The notes beneath the pieces are model-generated. The model was given only the letters and a program-made list of their open reading frames with translations, made no database searches and had not been told where the DNA came from. Source: RGIG1959 sp045540655 (GTDB taxonomy: Bacteria; Bacillota; Clostridia; Oscillospirales; Acutalibacteraceae). From it: a stretch of 28,778 bases of DNA. Of the stretch, positions 6,896-13,868 are shown one piece after another (positions within the stretch are counted from its first letter, which is position 1; every line of letters starts with the position of its first letter). The DNA lies in contig JAZQHP010000061.1 of the NCBI GenBank assembly GCA_045540655.1, positions 1-28,778 of the forward strand, given 5' to 3'. The position numbers were made by a program, and so were the translations under genes.

Positions 6896-7602
6896 GTGTC
6901 GCATCCCCCTTTCTCAATCGGTCGGCGGAGAAGCAACAAAAAGCAAAGGATGCACACCATGGACGGAATCAGAAAGTGCTGTGCACCGAAAAGGATCAGA
7001 CACCCGAGCGAAGCGGCAACGCCGATCATCGCCGTCAGCGGGCGGCGTTCCTTTAACAATTGCTCGAGAAAAATGACCGCGAACATCGCCGTCATCACAA
7101 ACTCCAGTCCGGTCGTATCGAAGGCAATCCCATCGCCGAGCAACCCGCCGAGGGTCGATCCCGATACCCAGTAAATATGATTGAGCAGGGTGACAAAAAA
7201 CATAAACCAGCCTTTATCGATGCCGTCGGGAACGGTGACCGAGCAGTTGATGGAGAAGCTCTCGTCGCACATGCCGAAGATCAGATAGGGCTTTTTCCAG
7301 CCGGTGTTTTTATACTTATCCAGCATCGCGATACCGTAGAACAGATGCCGCGCCTGGATCATCAGCGTGAGGAGCAACGTCTGAAGCGGTGCAAATTGAG
7401 ACAACAGCAACGACACCGCCACAAATTCGAGCGATCCGCCGAAAATGGTAATGCTCATCAGGAGCGGATACCAGAACGGAAAGCCCGACACGTTCATCAG
7501 CACACCGTACGCCATGCCCAAAAACCAGAAGCCCGCAAAAATCGGCAACGTATGCGGCAATGCCGCCAAAAAGGCGTTGCGAATCGGTGTATGCGGTTTC
7601 AC
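6892..7602 (-). CDS. azlC: AzlC-type branched-chain amino acid exporter subunit
   Basis: A 236-residue integral membrane protein. Family blocks are FLAALPHTLPIFAGFWFLGMA, SITIFGGSLEFVAVSLL, IQARHLFYGIAMLDKY and FGMCDESFSI, all typical of AzlC (large LIV-E exporter subunit). The start is GTG at 7602 with GGGAGG 8 bases upstream. It is translationally coupled to azlD and lies 22 bases after the MATE gene, so the three probably form one transcript from the promoter at 9034-9062, a three-gene export operon. Confidence 0.92.
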   Translation of the reverse strand: MKPHTPIRNAFLAALPHTLPIFAGFWFLGMAYGVLMNVSGFPFWYPLLMSITIFGGSLEFVAVSLLLSQFAPLQTLLLTLMIQARHLFYGIAMLDKYKNTGWKKPYLIFGMCDESFSINCSVTVPDGIDKGWFMFFVTLLNHIYWVSGSTLGGLLGDGIAFDTTGLEFVMTAMFAVIFLEQLLKERRPLTAMIGVAASLGCLILFGAQHFLIPSMVCILCFLLLLRRPIEKGGCDT

Positions 7603-7624
7603 GATGTATCCCTCCCCTCTGTGT

Positions 7625-8998
7625 TTATAAACCCGGATTGGATTTCAAAGATATCAGCGCACGCTGAAATTGAACGGAAAACAGAACCGCCGTAAAGGTG
7701 ATCGCGATCACATCGGCTACAGGTTCGGCTGTGTAAACACCCATGGTCCGATCTGCCATCCAATGCGGCATGATATAAATCAACGGCAAAAGCAACACAA
7801 ATTTACGAACGATGGCCACAACAATCGAACACAAGGCATTACCGATGGACACAAAGGTCATCTGACAAGCTACCTGAACGCCGAAAATACACAGTGCAGC
7901 ACAATACACACGAAGCGCGGCGGCGGTAAAAGTAACGAAATCGTTGTCCGATGTAAAGATGCCTGCAAAGAGTTGCGGAAACGCCATAATGGCTCCCCAA
8001 ATGATAAAAGAATACGCAAGGCAGATGATAAGCAAGAGATGAAATGTCTTCTTGACACGCTCGCCTTGTCTGGCGCCGTAATTGTAACTTAAAATCGGTT
8101 GCGCTCCCTGTGCAACTCCTTGCATCGGCAACATGGCAAACTGCATGACGCCTGTCAGGATGGTCATGGCACCCACAGCAACATCGCCGCCGTATTTGAG
8201 CAGTGAGGCATTGAAGCAGACCGAAACCACGCTGTCACTGCTTTGCATAATAAACGTGGCGGTTCCGAGCGCCACGCAAGGGAAGATCAGCTTTGGATCG
8301 ATACGGAAATATTGCTTTTTGAGCTTGAGAATCGTTTTTTTACCGCACAGGAACAGCATCACCCATATGCAAGACGCGGCTTGAGAAAGGATGGTCGCCA
8401 AGGCCGCTCCCTTCACGCCCATGTTGCAGCCGAAGATAAACAACGGATCGAGAAGAATATTGCCGGCAGCGCCGATAAGCACCGTGAGCATGCTGATTGT
8501 TGTGAAGCCTTGCGCGGTGATAAACGCCCCCATTCCAAGGGTTAACTGAACGAAGACCGTACCGATGGCGTAGACGTTCATATAATCCGTCGCATAACGG
8601 ATCGTATTTTCGCTGGCACCGAACATCAAAAGTAACTGCCGGTTTCCGACAAGCAACACGCCCGTCAGAACAGCAGAAATCATCAGTTGCAGGACGAAGC
8701 AACCGCCCATGATTCTTTCGGCAGTACGATAATCGCCCTCACCCATGGCAATCGACGCTTTCGGCGCACCGCCCGAAGCCACCAGCGCCGCAAACGCGGA
8801 TATAATCATAATCATCGGCAAGCATACACCGACACCCGTCAGTGCGAGGTCACCGTCTGTCGGCATATGACCGATGTAGATGCGATCCACAATGTTATAA
8901 AGCATATTGATCAGCTGAGCCACCACTGTCGGAACCGCCAATTTGAATAACAGTTTCCCGATCGGTGCGTTCCCCAGCAGTTCTTTGTTGTCGTTCAT
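7625..8998 (-). CDS. MATE family efflux transporter
   Basis: A 457-residue protein with twelve hydrophobic segments in the usual two six-helix halves, close to the usual 450-residue family length. It opens with LLGNAPIGKLLFKLAVPTVVAQ, then MLYNIVDRIYIGHMP, and later GVAQGAQPILSYNYGA in the second half, hallmarks of Na+- or H+-coupled multidrug and toxin extrusion proteins of the NorM/DinF group. The start has GGAGTGA 5 bases upstream. It is first in a likely three-gene export operon with azlCD. The promoter spacer contains a 13-bp palindrome, implying control by a repressor or activator not encoded in this window. Substrate unknown. Confidence 0.93.
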   Translation of the reverse strand: MNDNKELLGNAPIGKLLFKLAVPTVVAQLINMLYNIVDRIYIGHMPTDGDLALTGVGVCLPMIMIISAFAALVASGGAPKASIAMGEGDYRTAERIMGGCFVLQLMISAVLTGVLLVGNRQLLLMFGASENTIRYATDYMNVYAIGTVFVQLTLGMGAFITAQGFTTISMLTVLIGAAGNILLDPLFIFGCNMGVKGAALATILSQAASCIWVMLFLCGKKTILKLKKQYFRIDPKLIFPCVALGTATFIMQSSDSVVSVCFNASLLKYGGDVAVGAMTILTGVMQFAMLPMQGVAQGAQPILSYNYGARQGERVKKTFHLLLIICLAYSFIIWGAIMAFPQLFAGIFTSDNDFVTFTAAALRVYCAALCIFGVQVACQMTFVSIGNALCSIVVAIVRKFVLLLPLIYIMPHWMADRTMGVYTAEPVADVIAITFTAVLFSVQFQRALISLKSNPGL

Positions 8999-9033
8999 AT
9001 TGTCACTCCGTCATAGCAAAAACTACGGGATGT

Positions 9034-9062
9034 ATTATATACCGTATCGGTAAATAATTCAA
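9034..9062 (-). promoter_or_regulatory. Promoter of the MATE/azlCD operon with palindrome in the spacer
   Basis: TTGAAT (9057-9062), 17 bases, TATAAT (9034-9039) on the minus strand. The palindrome TACCGTATCGGTA (9040-9052) fills most of the spacer, a position typical for repressor operators. Confidence 0.8.
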
Positions 9063-9102
9063 GACCGCCGCTTCGCGGATTCCTATCGAAGAATTCCCGG
9101 TC

Positions 9103-9137
9103 AAAAAAGGCGGTCACCCGGGGCAACCGCCTTTTTT
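9103..9137. terminator. Rho-independent terminator after the alpha/beta hydrolase
   Basis: A 12-bp stem AAAAAAGGCGGT and its complement with an 11-base loop. On the minus strand it begins at the last base of the hydrolase stop codon and ends in a T-run. The remaining 9063-9102 holds nothing further that I can identify. Confidence 0.9.
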
Positions 9138-10231
9138 CATGCTAACTCACTATTAAACATATTGAGAATTGCCTGCATCATGTCCGCGTTGACTTCACTG
9201 TATAAGGCGTGGTCAATGCTGTCGCAAAATTCGGTCAACTCTTTTTGCGTAAACTCCCGACCGTATTCCTTCTTCCGTCGTTTCAAATCCTTTTCGACCT
9301 TCTCTTGATAGGCAACGGCTCTCGTTGAGTGCAAAATGGTATTGTGTCCTGCCTGAGCATCGGTACCGATGTAATACGTGACATTCTGTTGCCGGATCTC
9401 ATGCCTGTGGGAAATCACGGATTGATGATCGAAGCTGATCACGTAATCCCGCTTGCCATGGGCAATATAGACCGGTATATCGGTGCTGTTTATCCCTTGT
9501 ACGGCGCTATACCTTGTATAGTCCCGAAACAACAGTGTTTGATATACATTCAAAAATTCTTTCGGGAAATCGAATGGCAACATATCCGAAAATGCACTCG
9601 TGTATTGTTCTCCCTTTTCCACGAACAGCGTGTACCCGCTGTTAAACGGCGCCACCACCGCGCATCCGCGGATTTGCTTGTGGATGGACAGCACCGACGT
9701 CGCCGCATAGCCGCCCCACGAATGACCAAACAAAAACAGCGGGTAACGGGACAACTGTGAGTCGTTTTGGATATACGTTAACGCGTGGTCCAGGTTTACC
9801 AAGGGCGTGCACATGCCAACGGTAGAATCCCCCTCGGACGCATAGGTACCCTGGCAATCGTAGGTAAACACGGCGTAACCGTTGCGCACAAAAAACTCAA
9901 TGAACGGAATGTAATCATCCGCCCCTGCGTGCATGCCGTGACAAACCACAACCATACCCTTGGCACCGTAGCAAGGGTAAAAATAGCCTTGGAGTTTCCA
10001 CCGACCGCTGGGGAAGAAAAACGCGGTCCGCGGCAATCTTTCCTGCACGCGACTGTAATCAAATTCACCGAAGATCGTGTGGATATCCTTTTTTTCATAT
10101 CGTTTAAAGATGGCATCGTATGCCGCCTTCGCCCCAAGGATCGTTCCCACCTTCAGACCTGTGCGCAGGGCGATCCCCGCCAGCGTTTTGGCATCGTTGA
10201 TGACGCGTCCGCTTTGCTCGTTATTATTCAA
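9137..10231 (-). CDS. Alpha/beta hydrolase (serine hydrolase, lysophospholipase-like)
   Basis: The protein has 364 residues from the TTG at 10231. That start has AAAGGGGG 7 bases upstream, and a good promoter (10299-10327) lies inside the longer frame that would begin at 10342, so the upstream ATG is unlikely to be used. After an N-terminal helix the fold shows GMVVVCHGMHAGADDYIPF (oxyanion region), VFTYDCQGTYASEGDS, the nucleophile elbow LFGHSWGGYAAT, VYIAHGKRDYVISFDHQ (acid) and AGHNTILHS (catalytic His). This is a complete Ser-Asp-His triad of the Hydrolase_4 type. No lipobox is seen, though residues 15-35 are hydrophobic and could associate with membrane. The natural substrate is unknown, probably an ester. 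Single-gene unit. Confidence 0.9.
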   Translation of the reverse strand: MNNNEQSGRVINDAKTLAGIALRTGLKVGTILGAKAAYDAIFKRYEKKDIHTIFGEFDYSRVQERLPRTAFFFPSGRWKLQGYFYPCYGAKGMVVVCHGMHAGADDYIPFIEFFVRNGYAVFTYDCQGTYASEGDSTVGMCTPLVNLDHALTYIQNDSQLSRYPLFLFGHSWGGYAATSVLSIHKQIRGCAVVAPFNSGYTLFVEKGEQYTSAFSDMLPFDFPKEFLNVYQTLLFRDYTRYSAVQGINSTDIPVYIAHGKRDYVISFDHQSVISHRHEIRQQNVTYYIGTDAQAGHNTILHSTRAVAYQEKVEKDLKRRKKEYGREFTQKELTEFCDSIDHALYSEVNADMMQAILNMFNSELA

Positions 10232-10298
10232 CCCGCTGCCCCCTTTATCCGATGTATGTCCGACCGTTTTGATGCGGACAATCGCTGTCCACCCATTC

Positions 10299-10327
10299 AG
10301 TTTAGCATAGTTTTGCACCTTTTTCAA
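10299..10327 (-). promoter_or_regulatory. Promoter of the alpha/beta hydrolase
   Basis: TTGAAA (10322-10327), 17 bases, TAAACT (10299-10304) on the minus strand. Its position argues for the TTG start at 10231, leaving a leader of about 60 bases. Confidence 0.7.
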
Positions 10328-10348
10328 CAGAAACCAGACCACGCCCGT

Positions 10349-10371
10349 CCTGTAACAAGAAGAAACCTCAA
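10349..10371 (+). repeat. 23-bp direct repeat, copy 1
   Basis: Identical over 23 bases to 10651-10673 (begins CCTGTAACAAG and ends AAACCTCAA). The two copies bracket a hairpin-rich, GC-rich segment. Confidence 0.9.
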
Positions 10372-10650
10372 CGTGGTCAAAAAAGTGGTCAGATCATAGC
10401 AGGTGCAAGAAAGAAGCGATCGCTCGCTTCTCGCCTCTTCTCTCGTTCGTAATCTCACACACGCTTCGCGTTTGCTTGCCCCTTTGCGGTGCCCGAAACC
10501 ATCCTCGGGCGCATCCGCGCTTTTCCTCGATGGTTTCGACCGCGGCAGTTTCTTATGCCGCGCTGCTCCCCGCACTGCGGGCGCGCGGCAACGAAGCCCA
10601 ACGAGCAACGCTCGTCGGTCTCATAGCCGACACCATCGCTTGATTTCAGC
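10372..10650. other. Hairpin-rich non-coding block between direct repeats
   Basis: These 279 bases are clearly richer in GC than the DnaB-like gene to the right and contain serial inverted repeats: GAAGCGA/TCGCTTC (10413-10430), CGAAACCATC/GATGGTTTCG (10494-10503, 10529-10538), CGAGC/GCTCG (10602-10614) and GTCGGT/GCCGAC (10614-10631), plus CGGCA/TGCCG near 10545-10560. Open frames cross it in several frames on both strands, but none has a ribosome site, a recognisable domain or natural composition, so I treat it as non-coding. It may be a dispersed structured repeat or a structured RNA. Confidence 0.55.
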
Positions 10651-10673
10651 CCTGTAACAAGAAGAAACCTCAA
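10651..10673 (+). repeat. 23-bp direct repeat, copy 2
   Basis: Perfect match to 10349-10371. Its right half is also the left arm of the terminator hairpin at 10662-10699; copy 1 lacks the matching second arm. Confidence 0.9.
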
Positions 10674-10699
10674 ATCGCTGTTGCGATTTGAGGTTTCTT
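10662..10699. terminator. Terminator hairpin downstream of the DnaB-like gene
   Basis: A perfect 17-bp stem (AAGAAACCTCAAATCGC and complement) with loop TGTT. Read on the minus strand it follows the DnaB-like gene by 72 bases and is trailed by a TTCTTGTT tract. Confidence 0.8.
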
Positions 10700-10770
10700 T
10701 GGCATATACTACACAATTTGATACAATGCAACGCTATTGCGCCGAGCGTTGCATTCGTTAAACGACCGAT

Positions 10771-11445
10771 CTATTCTTCCCACAAAGAGAAAGCAACGCG
10801 TTCCGGATCCCACCGGAGTTTTATTGTTCCTATATCACCATATCTGTTTTTTGCAATAATACATTCGGCCATATCCTCCACAGGTGTTTCCGGATTATAA
10901 TAACGATCCCGATACAAGAAGATAATTTGATCCATAATAGGCTCATTCACCTGGGTATCGCATAAATCTGAAATTGTTGGCCGTTTATCTGACCGAAGTT
11001 CACATTTCTTGGAAAGCTGGCTTGTGCAAATTACTGGGATATTCAGGTTTCTTGCCATTATCTTCAATTCTCTGGAAATATCATCCTGCTGTTCATATCG
11101 ACTTTGTGGTTTGGTTAACTTTTCTTCGCTAAAGATCAACTGTAAATAATCAATGATAACAGCACCCAGATTTTCTGTGTTTTCGCACAATTCACGAATT
11201 GTTTTTACTGTCATGATAGGTTCATCGCAGACCAAAATATTTTTGTGAGAATGGCTGTCGTATGCCTTTTGCAAGCGAAATAATATTTGCTCCTTGGACA
11301 TCTCTAATGAAATAATCAAAATGTTTTTGACACAATGATGCGCCAAATGTTCCGCTATATCTAAAGCAAGTGCGCTCTTTCCCATAGCCGGACGGCCTGC
11401 AATCACTACAAAAGATCCATTTGCGAAAAAGGTTGTTTGATTCAT
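10771..11445 (-). CDS. DnaB-like helicase ATPase domain protein, stand-alone
   Basis: The protein has 224 residues from the ATG at 11445, which has AAAGGAGG 8 bases upstream; the longer frame reaching 11541 would begin inside a terminator hairpin. It consists only of the RecA-like core of replicative DnaB helicases: Walker A GRPAMGKSA (17-25), SLEMSKEQI, Walker B VIIDYLQL (D99), the TSQL element (Q143) and RDRYY/IAKNRYGDIG near the end. The N-terminal primase-binding domain is absent (full DnaB is about 450 residues). It is AT-rich, unlike the left and right host genes, and lies just outside the repeat of the adjacent element, so it may be a remnant of an older mobile element. It could also be a DnaB/KaiC-like regulator. 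Confidence 0.85.
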   Translation of the reverse strand: MNQTTFFANGSFVVIAGRPAMGKSALALDIAEHLAHHCVKNILIISLEMSKEQILFRLQKAYDSHSHKNILVCDEPIMTVKTIRELCENTENLGAVIIDYLQLIFSEEKLTKPQSRYEQQDDISRELKIMARNLNIPVICTSQLSKKCELRSDKRPTISDLCDTQVNEPIMDQIIFLYRDRYYNPETPVEDMAECIIAKNRYGDIGTIKLRWDPERVAFSLWEE

Positions 11446-11514
11446 ATATAGTACCTCCTTTTGTTTTCGAGATAAGTATATAATATTAAATGGGATAAAA
11501 ATGGTACATAAAGC

Positions 11515-11549
11515 AACCACCGATGATACGAATTGTATCATCGGTGGTT
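11515..11549 (-). terminator. Original terminator of tRNA-fMet, now separated from it
   Basis: A 15-bp perfect stem (AACCACCGATGATAC and complement) with a 5-base loop lies directly beyond the left att repeat. Read on the minus strand it would follow the tRNA by about 6 bases if the element were excised, with a short T-containing tail (TTGCTTTATG). Confidence 0.7.
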
Positions 11550-11554
11550 ACATA

Positions 11555-11601
11555 TTTGGTTGCGGAGGCCGGATTCGAACCAACGACCTTCGGGTTATGA
11601 G
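11555..11601 (-). repeat. Left att site: partial tRNA-fMet copy
   Basis: 47 bases identical to 18104-18150, covering on the minus strand the anticodon loop (CTCATAA) through the 3' CCA plus two bases. Identity stops exactly 5' of the anticodon loop, so strand exchange probably occurs in the anticodon-loop region. Confidence 0.93.
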
Positions 11602-11663
11602 TGCTAGTTTATGCGTGGGTAACTGCCAGTAAGTACTAGCTAAAACGGAAACTCGAGAGCAAA

Positions 11664-11702
11664 AACCGACCGTTTAGCCGACCTAATCGCCCCAAAACCG
11701 AC
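11664..11702 (+). promoter_or_regulatory. Putative integrase arm-type sites, left end
   Basis: Three copies of ARCCGAC (AACCGAC at 11664-11670 and 11696-11702, AGCCGAC at 11676-11682), all in one orientation, lie between the left att repeat and the integrase stop. The same heptamers recur at the right end (17990-18007), as expected for integrase arm binding. Confidence 0.45.
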
Positions 11703-11711
11703 TTTTTAATT

Positions 11712-12860
11712 TTAAATCGCCTGTTTTGTCAACATAAGTTCATCCAGCTTTTTCGCCGCTTCGATGTCCATTTCGGGTAGCACATGGGTGTATGTGTTTA
11801 ACGTGATATTAACATCAGCATGCCCTAATCTCTGTTGCACAACTTTGGGACTAACACCTGCTTGTATAAGCGCCGTGGCATTGCTGTGTCTAAGATCATG
11901 CAATCGTATTTTAGGCAATTGGGCATTACGCTCTAAAAATCGATTCCATTTGCGAGTCATGGCATTGGGAGATATGGGACTTCCATCTTCTTGTCTTATA
12001 ACGAATCCAAGGTTTTGAAACCCATCCCCATATGTTGTTAAGTCATGCAAATACTGATCTCTTGCTGTTTTCAAAGCAGTCACCACATCGTCACCAATGT
12101 GAATATCTCTTATTCCTGCCTCGCTTTTAGGCTGTTTTATGATGTAACCATTTTCACCACACACCATATTATACCTCACCTTTAACAGTTTCTTTTCAAA
12201 ATCGATGTCTTGCCAGCGCAACGCAAGAAGTTCGCCGCGTCTTAAACCTACTGTCACAAAAATCAGCACAGGCAAATACATGTCTGTTCCGTCTACAGCA
12301 TCAAGTAATGCTTGTATTGTTTCTGTAGAGTATACTTGCGCCCTGTATTTTTTCAGTTTAGGTAAGGCAACACCTTCACACGGGTTATACGGTATAAGTT
12401 TAATAGCAACCGCTTTTTTCATAGCCGCATTTATGTTATTAAACGTATCACGAATGTTTTTAGGAGACAATCTTCTGGCATTCATATCGTTAACCATTTT
12501 TTGAACATGTTCGGCTCTTAACGATTTTATCAATATATCACCAAGCGCTGGCTTTATATAACATCTTATTTTCGTTTTATAGCCGATGATGGTTGTTTCC
12601 TCTGCGTTAGGAAGATAAGAAGAAAGCCATTCATCCATCCACTCGCCAACGCTTTTGTTGCTTCTCTTAGTAATCTTTCCTTGTTCCATTTCTGTGATCA
12701 TTTTATGCATCACAGAATTAGCCTCTTTTTTACTTCCCTTTACATTTTTGTAGGCACGGTTGCGTTTTCCTGTTAAAGGATCACGATCACCCTCTACAGT
12801 TATTTGGTATCTGATCTCACCTGTTTTCGTTACTTTTTCTCTAATATTACCAGTCGCCAT
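11712..12860 (-). CDS. int: Phage-type tyrosine integrase
   Basis: A 382-residue site-specific recombinase. Residues 1-60 form an N-terminal arm-binding-type domain (IRYQITVEGDRDPLTGKRNR), about 68-150 the SAM-like core-binding domain (VGEWMDEWLSSYLPNAEETT), and 175-375 the catalytic domain. Catalytic residues visible are R207 (VGLRRGELLALRW), a Lys near 242-245 (KQPKSEAG), H321 and R324 (LHDLRHS), H347 (RLGHADV) and nucleophile Y357 (NTYTH). All are present, so it should be active. The gene lies 110 bases from the left att repeat. The start has AAAGGAAG upstream and the excisionase gene ends 4 bases before it, so they are co-transcribed. Confidence 0.96.
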   Translation of the reverse strand: MATGNIREKVTKTGEIRYQITVEGDRDPLTGKRNRAYKNVKGSKKEANSVMHKMITEMEQGKITKRSNKSVGEWMDEWLSSYLPNAEETTIIGYKTKIRCYIKPALGDILIKSLRAEHVQKMVNDMNARRLSPKNIRDTFNNINAAMKKAVAIKLIPYNPCEGVALPKLKKYRAQVYSTETIQALLDAVDGTDMYLPVLIFVTVGLRRGELLALRWQDIDFEKKLLKVRYNMVCGENGYIIKQPKSEAGIRDIHIGDDVVTALKTARDQYLHDLTTYGDGFQNLGFVIRQEDGSPISPNAMTRKWNRFLERNAQLPKIRLHDLRHSNATALIQAGVSPKVVQQRLGHADVNITLNTYTHVLPEMDIEAAKKLDELMLTKQAI

Positions 12861-12864
12861 GCTT

Positions 12865-13083
12865 TTACTTCCTTTCTACGATTTGGTATATAGGTCTTTT
12901 ACTGATTCTTTTCTTAACAGATTTAGGAGGATACAGTGCCTCGTTAAGCTTACTTTCGAGAACCCTGTACTGTCTGCCGACAACAACATTTTCCACCTTG
13001 TACTTAACAAACTGGAGGGCGGTATCATAAGACACCTTCAGCATTTCCGCTATTTCTGTTACGGTTAAATATCTGTCTTTCAT
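12865..13083 (-). CDS. xis: Excisionase-like helix-turn-helix protein
   Basis: A 72-residue basic protein. Its N-terminal half, RYLTVTEIAEMLKVSYDTAL, is a MerR/excisionase-type helix-turn-helix with the usual continuation to VGRQYRVLESKLNEAL. Proteins of this kind bend att DNA for integrase-mediated excision or act as small regulators. Its place directly upstream of the integrase (4-base gap, same strand) supports an excisionase role. The ATG has AAAGGGTG upstream. The Lys/Arg-rich tail (SVKKRISKRPIYQIVERK) suits DNA binding. Confidence 0.85.
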   Translation of the reverse strand: MKDRYLTVTEIAEMLKVSYDTALQFVKYKVENVVVGRQYRVLESKLNEALYPPKSVKKRISKRPIYQIVERK

Positions 13084-13138
13084 TTGCTAGACACCCTTTC
13101 TAATTTATAATATATATTTATATTCTGGGGGAATGCGG

Positions 13139-13201
13139 CACCTGCCACAAGACGGCTTTTCCTATTTAGATTCATAGATAAACCGTTACTTGTGACAGGT
13201 G
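13139..13201. repeat. Long inverted repeat 1 (CACCTG hairpin) in the element operon
   Basis: Arms CACCTGCCACAAG (13139-13151) and CTTGTGACAGGTG (13189-13201) pair with one mismatch (G-U in RNA). An inner 7-bp pairing (13152-13158 with 13180-13186) extends the stem. It lies 9 bases after the stop of the 181-aa gene. A sibling structure is at 13800-13863. Confidence 0.8.
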
Positions 13202-13210
13202 ACAGCTATA

Positions 13211-13756
13211 TTAATCGTACCACTCTTCTGCTTCTTCGTCTTGATCGTCTGCTTGAATAAAATCATCCAAAGTGCACGGCTTACGATCTTTAATGCCGCC
13301 AATATTGGAGTTAGAGTTATCATAGGCAAGTGAGATGTATTCTGTTATACCGATAATTTCATCGATGTGAAAATTAACCTTATTCAACGCTTTGCCCATC
13401 TTATCAGTAAAAGCATCGTAATATACCGAATCCAAGGGATATACTTGCTTGACATAATGTTTCTTAGGTTTAGCATCTACAGGAAGTATGCCGTTAACAT
13501 ACTTATAACAAAAAACGGCATCAATCATCTTATAACACACTTCAACTGATTCTTTTCCTGAGCTTGTTGTCATAAACCTTGCATCCATTATTGTTGAAAA
13601 ATAATTGCCTGCAGGGATTTCGCCATAACGAGGAAAATTGTACTTACTGCGACCTGTACTTTTTAAATAACCAGCACCTTTATTGCTTATACCAGTCGTT
13701 GTCACATGGTTTGTGTTGTCTTGCTTCTTCATTCGGATGTTTCTTTTAATGTACAT
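13211..13756 (-). CDS. Element protein, possible OB-fold ssDNA-binding protein
   Basis: The protein has 181 residues from the ATG at 13756, which follows AAGGAGG by 8 bases; a longer frame exists without such support. A basic N-terminus (about 1-35) is followed by GEIPAGNYFSTIMDARFMTT and SGKESVEVCYKMIDA, the strand pattern of the DUF669-type single-strand-binding proteins found in phages and integrative elements. The C-terminus is strongly acidic and ends DDQDEEAEEWYD, like the acidic tips of SSB proteins that recruit partners. Its position between the ATPase and excisionase genes and its flanking inverted repeats fit a replication role. The family call is tentative, resting on pattern rather than a clear motif. 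Confidence 0.6.
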   Translation of the reverse strand: MYIKRNIRMKKQDNTNHVTTTGISNKGAGYLKSTGRSKYNFPRYGEIPAGNYFSTIMDARFMTTSSGKESVEVCYKMIDAVFCYKYVNGILPVDAKPKKHYVKQVYPLDSVYYDAFTDKMGKALNKVNFHIDEIIGITEYISLAYDNSNSNIGGIKDRKPCTLDDFIQADDQDEEAEEWYD

Positions 13757-13799
13757 AATGTACGCCTCCTTGAAAATTTTAATATGATTTTTTGAAGTT

Positions 13800-13863
13800 C
13801 CACCTGTCACCAACATCTGTTTCGCACAACGTTCAAAGACAAAACAAGACTGGCGACAGGTGG
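13800..13863. repeat. Long inverted repeat 2 (CACCTG hairpin) in the element operon
   Basis: Arms CCACCTGTCACCA (13800-13812) and TGGCGACAGGTGG (13851-13863) pair with one mismatch (G-U in RNA). The loop is 38 bases with weaker inner pairing. It lies 5 bases after the ATPase stop and 44 bases before the next start codon. Confidence 0.8.
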
Positions 13864-13868
13864 CATAC

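Noticed and set aside
9137..10342. Longer alpha/beta hydrolase starting at the ATG at 10342
   Set aside because: A TTGAAA/TAAACT promoter lies inside that extension, and the TTG at 10231 has a strong AAAGGGGG ribosome site.
10324..10673. Open frames across the structured block as real genes
   Set aside because: Frames overlap on both strands, lack ribosome sites, have skewed Arg/Ser/Cys composition, and contain the direct repeat, which gives the same FLLVTG peptide twice.
13139..13863. CRISPR array or simple terminators at the CACCTG repeats
   Set aside because: Only two inverted structures exist, about 600 bases apart and separated by a gene, with no regular spacers and no T-tract after the stems.
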